Below are positions 58,499 to 64,000 of a stretch of DNA of 64,000 nucleotides, one piece after another. Made by a program: the position numbers and the translations under genes. Under the pieces are notes generated by a model. That model did no database searches and was not told where the DNA came from. It saw nothing but the letters and a program-made list of their open reading frames with translations. Each line of letters starts with the position of its first letter. Position 1 is the stretch's first letter. Source of the DNA: Pseudozyma flocculosa PF-1 (lineage: Eukaryota > Basidiomycota > Ustilaginomycetes > Ustilaginales > Ustilaginaceae); assembly GCF_000417875.1 (NCBI RefSeq), contig NW_006920870.1, positions 94,711 through 158,710 on the forward strand, given 5' to 3'.

Positions 58499-60415
58499 AT
58501 GCCCAGCCTCGGCCTGCCCAAGGCGTCGCCGCGCCTCAATGACATCCTCGTCCGCACCAACACGCTCCTCGACAACATCACGGGCGCCGTGCCGACGACG
58601 TCGACCATCTCGGCCTCCAACATCAAGCGGCTGCCCCTCGGACGCGGCGGCGCCAGCCCGCCCTCGGTGCCGCGCAAGAAGCGCACCACCATCTGCATCG
58701 CCTGCGGCACCCGCTTCGCCACCGTCGCCGACCTGGACCGCCACTTTAACCTCAAGCCCGACCACAGCCCCTATGCCGACTCGCGGCTCGGCACCAGCTC
58801 GCGCTCGACGCCCGCCTCGGAAGAGGTGCCGCCTGCACCCGCAACGGCGGCGGCGGCGGCGGCACCGGACCGATCCGCCATCGATGACAAAAAGGGTGCT
58901 GCTGCCTGGCCCACGGATGAGCCCGAGACTTCCGCTGCCCTTGCCAGCTCGAGCAGGCCGAGGACGCGGTCCAGGTCCGCCGCCGACGTCCTGACCTCGG
59001 TCATGACTGCCGGCGCGCTCTCAGGTGCGCCATCCTCGTCGTCCGGGCCTTCGGCCCAGGTCGCGTCCTCGTTCTCGGATCTGCCGCAGCAGCCGCCTCG
59101 GACCGCCAGCACGCCTGCAGGCTGGCTGAGGGCTCGCGCAAGCTCGGCCGCCGCCGCCGACAGCCCCACCAATGGAGGCTCGCAGCCAACGAGCCAAGGC
59201 TCAGGCGGGGCGACCAGCTCTTGGAGGATTCCAAGGCCAACCCTGAGGGCCAAAAAGTCGGCTCCTCTGTCTCCACCTTCAACCGACGCGAGCGCCTCCC
59301 TTTCCGGATCCTCGCAGACGGCAGGCCGTGCCTCGTCCCGGTGGGCCACGATGCGATCCTTGCCCGCTGGACGCTGGACGCAGTTCGACGACGGCAGCTC
59401 AGCGGAGACTTCGTCGGCCGCCTCAGCTTCCGGCCGCGCCGAGCGCGAGCTGCCTGCGCTGCCGCCTGCAGGCGCCCTGTGGCCTCAAAGCGATGCCCAG
59501 CTCGCCGAGGCCTTTGCCCTGCCAGTGTCGCGTCGGACGCCGCGCGCCGCGAGCATCCTAGCTGCCGACGATGCGCCGCCGCCGCCGTACACTGCCGCTG
59601 CGTCGACGGCCAATTCGACGGTCCGGACGGCCGGTCACCGCAGCGACCTGGCCGACATGTTCACCGACCTCGACATCTTTGTGCGGACATCGGCCGCGCC
59701 GCCGTTGCCTTCGTCGTCATCGACAAGGCGGGGCCGCGATGGGCAGCTGGAACGGATCGAGCCACTCGCTGCCTCCGAAATGGCAAGCGTCGATCCGTTC
59801 GACGACGACAACGCCATCGACCGTACGTGGCTGCCGGCGGTCCAGGCCGGGGCCGCAGGCTCGACGTCGCCGCGTGGACGACCCTCTCCGCGACAGCCAC
59901 GACAACGTGCTTCGACGAACCCCTTCATGAGGAGCGAGGCCACCGCTTTGCCAGTCCTGCGACCTCCGCCGGTGGCACGCCGCGCTGCCAGCTCGCAAGA
60001 TTGGCCCGCCGTACTCGAGCCTGCATCGCCGAGCGCGACGCGATCCGGCGGTTCGTCCACCGGCAGCCCCGTGCCGAGGGAGCGAGCCAGCGACACCGCC
60101 TATTTCCACCCCTTCTTTGGCGTCGATGCCGGTGTGCAAGCACCGCGGACCGAGGCGGCGCCGAGCGGCACAGGGACGGCTTCGGACGACGATCGCGACG
60201 ACGATGACGACGACGTCTACGCCGACCCGCTGCCCGACCTCGTGCCGTCTGGCGGCGCCGGTGAGACGGACGATCGACACTGCCCCTCGACGCCTCGGAT
60301 GCCCGCGACGCCCGACGCTGGATCCCGTCTGCAGCTCGGCGACGGCAAGATGCCGGGTTCCTGGGATGTCGAGGGGTCTCGAGGCATCCCGCTTGGTCGG
60401 GCGGGCGTCGTCTGA
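58499..60415 (+). CDS. Uncharacterised protein with one C2H2-like finger and NPF/DPF motifs
   Basis: Single exon, 638 aa. Near the N-terminus SPRLNDILVRTNTLLDNITG is a conserved-looking helix. It is followed by a solitary zinc-finger-like motif CIACGTRFATVADLDRHFNL-KPDH (C-x2-C-x12-H-x6-H, residues about 65-90). The rest is Ser/Ala/Pro-rich and disordered. It includes a PPPPYTA motif, a VDPFDDDNAIDRTW segment, STNPFMRS and an acidic block (DDDRDDDDDDVYADPLPDL). NPF and DPF motifs are typical EH-domain and adaptor-binding sites in endocytic proteins, and PPxY binds WW domains (established for those motifs; use here is inference). I do not recognise the family. It is convergent with TEM1. Confidence 0.75.
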   Translation: MPSLGLPKASPRLNDILVRTNTLLDNITGAVPTTSTISASNIKRLPLGRGGASPPSVPRKKRTTICIACGTRFATVADLDRHFNLKPDHSPYADSRLGTSSRSTPASEEVPPAPATAAAAAAPDRSAIDDKKGAAAWPTDEPETSAALASSSRPRTRSRSAADVLTSVMTAGALSGAPSSSSGPSAQVASSFSDLPQQPPRTASTPAGWLRARASSAAAADSPTNGGSQPTSQGSGGATSSWRIPRPTLRAKKSAPLSPPSTDASASLSGSSQTAGRASSRWATMRSLPAGRWTQFDDGSSAETSSAASASGRAERELPALPPAGALWPQSDAQLAEAFALPVSRRTPRAASILAADDAPPPPYTAAASTANSTVRTAGHRSDLADMFTDLDIFVRTSAAPPLPSSSSTRRGRDGQLERIEPLAASEMASVDPFDDDNAIDRTWLPAVQAGAAGSTSPRGRPSPRQPRQRASTNPFMRSEATALPVLRPPPVARRAASSQDWPAVLEPASPSATRSGGSSTGSPVPRERASDTAYFHPFFGVDAGVQAPRTEAAPSGTGTASDDDRDDDDDDVYADPLPDLVPSGGAGETDDRHCPSTPRMPATPDAGSRLQLGDGKMPGSWDVEGSRGIPLGRAGVV

Positions 60416-60758
60416 CTGCCTTGAAAAGCGAAGGCCTGTCATGGCTGGAGTCCGTCCGCAGGGCGGGTCGAGGGCGAGACAGTCGTGGGATGTAAGTAGG
60501 CCAAGACTCTGTCCCTGGATGAATGCAAATGGCGGTGTCAGCACGGGCGGTGCCGGGAGCAGATGCGTGCGATTGAAATGCTAGTAGTGTTGGAGATGCC
60601 GTTTGCCGTGGCCGCTGGATATAGTCTGAAGGAGCGAGGCGGAGAAGAGACGCAAGCGAGCGGGGAGGGGGGCCAGTATCGAGTCGTAGGTATATGGACG
60701 GTGGTCGTCGTGAGGTCAAGCCTGTCTAGGGGGATGGGGAAAGGTGAAAGTAGGGGGG
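60416..60758. other. Convergent spacer zinc-finger gene/TEM1
   Basis: 343 nt between stops; no gene seen. Confidence 0.5.
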
Positions 60759-61728
60759 TCACGTCTCGAGCTGCGGACGACCAGGGGACCGAAGGGCTGT
60801 CAGCGCAGATTCCCTTGCGCTCGCACCGCACGCAGGCATCCATCGGACGACCGCTTCCGACACGCACGTAGATGAGGATGGGTTCGCCGAGGCCCTTGAT
60901 CTCGGGGATGGTGCACTTAAGGTCAAAGGCCTTTGCGAGGAGGACCTTGAAGATCTTCTGCACGTTGATGGAATGCGACGTCGAGCAAAATATGAGGGGC
61001 GCCTTCATGGCGCGGGCAAAGCGGCGCGCCTGCTTGGTCGTCTCCTCCTGCTCCTCTTTGGGCAGCGTGGCAAAGTGATCGTACTTTGTGCCGACGAGAA
61101 AGGGGATGGCCGTCTTGTTGAAGCCGCGCGCCTGGCGGTACCACTCCTTGATCGAGTTGAGCGTCGACTTGCGCGTCAGGTCAAACATGAAGAGGATCGC
61201 CACGGCGTCGTTGCTGTGCGACCGCGGACGGGCAAGGGCGGACTCGGATGCGACGGTCAGCAGGCGCTTCACGCGAGTGAGGATCGGCCCGCGGCACCGC
61301 CCGACTCACCAGACCAATGGCAGCATGTTGACAAACTCTCTCTGCCCGCCAAGGTCCCAGATGCTAAAGGTGATTTCCGTGTTGCGGATGCTGATGGTCT
61401 TTTCCATAAAGTTGACGCCGAGCGTCTGGATGTAGTCTTCGTTGAAGCTGCCCTCGACGTAGCGCACCATGAGGCTCGTCTTGCCGATCTGCGAGTCGCC
61501 GACCATGCCCACCTTGAGAATGACACTGTGCCGGCGGCGGCCGAGGATGATAAGGGCCGGGGTGCGGAGGAAGGCACGGGGATGGGTGAGAAGACGAGCG
61601 GGAGGGGCGCCGGAGCGGGCATGGGAGGGGCAAAGCTCGTGGCACGGCCGGGATTCGGAGGCTCACCTGCTCTTTTCAGAGGAGCCGGAGGGTGGCGCAT
61701 CGTCGTGGGACGAGGATGGCCGAGACAT
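60759..61728 (-). CDS. TEM1: Septation/mitotic-exit GTPase Tem1/Spg1
   Basis: Exons 61728-61667, 61525-61310, 61213-60868 and 60770-60759 give 211 aa. G1 is GDSQIGKTS (30-38), followed by [13 protein letters not shown] (switch I). G3 is [16 protein letters not shown], then [16 protein letters not shown]4 is GTKYD in place of NKxD, a hallmark of Spg1/Tem1, and G5 is CSTS. The C-terminus GEPILIYLET lacks a prenylation CAAX box, as expected for the family. The last exon has only 12 nt (CTC GAG ACG TGA), chosen because reading on past TAC gives a long non-conserved tail. The GTPase sits at spindle pole bodies and triggers the SIN/MEN cascade. Confidence 0.95.
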
Positions 61729-62840
<1,112 letters not shown>

Positions 62841-64000
62841 ATGGCTCCACCGCCACCACCACCACCCGCAGCAGCAGCGTCCGGAGCGAGCGCGACACCG
62901 GGCCGATCATTGCTGCCGCAGACCGACTTCGACAACCTCTCTGACGGATCAGACCTCACCGGCGACGAACAACTCGAAGACGACAACGGCGGCGACGGCG
63001 ACGACGCGGCCATGCAAGACGACGACGACGACAACGACGAAGAGCGCGTCTCTCTCACCCGCACGCCATCCAAGAACCGTCGGCGCGTCGTCCAAGATGA
63101 GGAGGAAGATGATGACGACGACGACGACGAGGTGATGGACGACGAGCAGGACGCAGAGGGCGAGGTCGAGGATGACGGCGAGATGGAGGAAGACGACGAC
63201 GAGGTCGAGGACGACGAAGGAGAAGAAGAGCCCGCAGAAGACGACGGCGACGACGAAGAAGAAGAAGACGACGAAGACGACGAGGTCGACGAGATGGCAG
63301 ACGACGAGAGCGAAGATGAGTTCCGCGACGAGCTGGCAGACGACGACGAAGCGGCACCGCCAGCCAAGGGCACCACCCGCTCCAAGGCCGCCGCCGCCGC
63401 CGCCAAGGACGCCGCACCGTCCAACACGACCCCGACCAAGAAAAAGGGCGGCACCAGCCTCAAGGTGACGCTCCGCCGCTCGCCCTCTTCCGCTCGCAAG
63501 GCAGCAGCCGCAGCAGCCGCTTCCTCGTCCACAACACCGGCCTCGACCAAAGGCGGCAAGGGCTCGGCGCCACCGTCGTCGTCCAAGGCGAACAAGGGGG
63601 CTGCCCCGTCGCGACCAAAGAACCTCGCCAAGGTCAAGTGGAAGGCGCGTCCGTCCAAGGGCGGAAAGGACGACGACGACGACGAGCAGGATGACCTCGA
63701 TGCCGTCGGCAGCCTGTCGCCTTCGCTGTCGGCCCTCGACGCCGGCGAGGACGGCGAGCCAATGAGCGGCACCGACGACGGCATCGACGAGCTCGACGGT
63801 GCTCGCCCAAGTGCAGCCGCAGGAGGCAGGCGCGGGGCGGCCGACTCGCCCATGATTGCCAAGACGGCGAGGCAGCTGGCCAAGGAGAACAAGGACCTCG
63901 AGGCCGGCCTGCTCGAGCTGCCAATGAGTAAGTGTCGATGCCGCCCGCAATCCTCCCTGGCTGCCCTGTGCTCCTGACGTCGAGACGCGCGCGCTGACGC
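62841..64000 (+). CDS. IES2: Acidic nuclear protein, probable INO80 subunit Ies2 (PAPA-1-like), 3' end outside window
   Basis: First exon 62841-63927 gives 362 codons, then a GTAAGT donor at 63928; the acceptor lies beyond the window. Residues about 30-170 are extremely Asp/Glu-rich. A basic Ala/Lys region follows with SLKVTLRRSPSS and LAKVKWKARPSKGG. The exon ends with MIAKTARQLAKENKDLEAGL-LELPM, which resembles the start of the Ies2/INO80B block (TxRQxAK...LLxLPM). In that family the block precedes a Lys-rich PAPA-1 region and, in animals, a HIT zinc finger. Ies2 stimulates the INO80 chromatin remodeller. The diagnostic half is missing, so the family call is tentative. Confidence 0.55.

Noticed and set aside
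59221..60207. Second long open frame overlapping the zinc-finger gene
   Set aside because: Arg/Cys-rich shadow translation of GC-rich coding DNA, with no motif; the frame from 58499 holds the finger and NPF/DPF motifs.

Overview
This window is nuclear DNA of a high-GC fungus. Genes are split by short introns, mostly 47-150 nt, that begin mostly GTGAGT, GTGCGT or GTACGT, often carry CTGAC/CTGAT branch-like sites and end CAG or TAG. I joined about 43 introns by reading frame. The gene set (UPF0538, Tem1/Spg1 with a TKYD G4 box, a long Rxt3, a Cyt-4/Dss1-type RNase, complex I subunits) and the base composition fit a basidiomycete. Ustilaginomycotina (smut relatives) is my best guess, but that is inference, not proof. 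All functional names come from motif recognition by eye; no database search was run.

Layout. 1-3494 (-): five-exon orphan gene with an HNH-like zinc module, set in a more accessory-looking stretch. 4358-4768 (-): 102-aa orphan. 5670-6333 (+): UPF0538. 6601-10275 (-): mitochondrial RNB exoribonuclease, divergent from 10659-13002 (+) Dbp9 helicase. 13215-17759 (-): Rxt3. 19539-20443 (+): Vps25, convergent with 20681-21480 (-) uracil phosphoribosyltransferase. 22082-23715 (-): lunapark. 24584-25098 (-): histone H3. 28362-30553 (+): Cdh1. 32128-34185 (+): HPP membrane protein, convergent with 34486-35238 (-) Fis1. 35745-38038 (+): Snx4. 38753-39803 (+): Rcf2. 40393-41797 (+): RWD/DUF1115 protein. 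42148-42907 (-): NDUFA5-type complex I subunit. 43713-46395 (-): sulfate permease. 49648-52368 (-): Sds3-like protein broken by an assembly gap. 53409-54263 (+): WW protein. 54860-55814 (-): SmB with a frame conflict. 56415-56987 (-): LYRM2-like. 58499-60415 (+): zinc-finger/NPF orphan. 60759-61728 (-): Tem1/Spg1 GTPase. 62841 to the right edge (+): acidic Ies2-like protein, partial.

Themes. At least five genes serve mitochondria (Dss1/Cyt-4, Fis1, Rcf2, NDUFA5, LYRM2). Two encode presumptive Rpd3L/Sin3 deacetylase subunits (Rxt3, Sds3). Two act in mitotic exit (Cdh1 and Tem1/Spg1). Three act in endomembranes (Vps25, Snx4, lunapark). They look like an ordinary housekeeping neighbourhood rather than a co-regulated cluster.

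Intergenic DNA is rich in CAGG/CTTG/AGCC-type simple repeats. Many 5' leaders carry CCA/CAC-rich tracts in the sense orientation. Two N gaps interrupt the assembly (18562-19086 and 49855-50573). I found no tRNA, rRNA, CRISPR array or intact transposon. No clearly new multi-gene system is evident; the best candidates for something undescribed are the HNH-like orphan at 125-3494 and the small cysteine-bearing orphan at 4358-4768.
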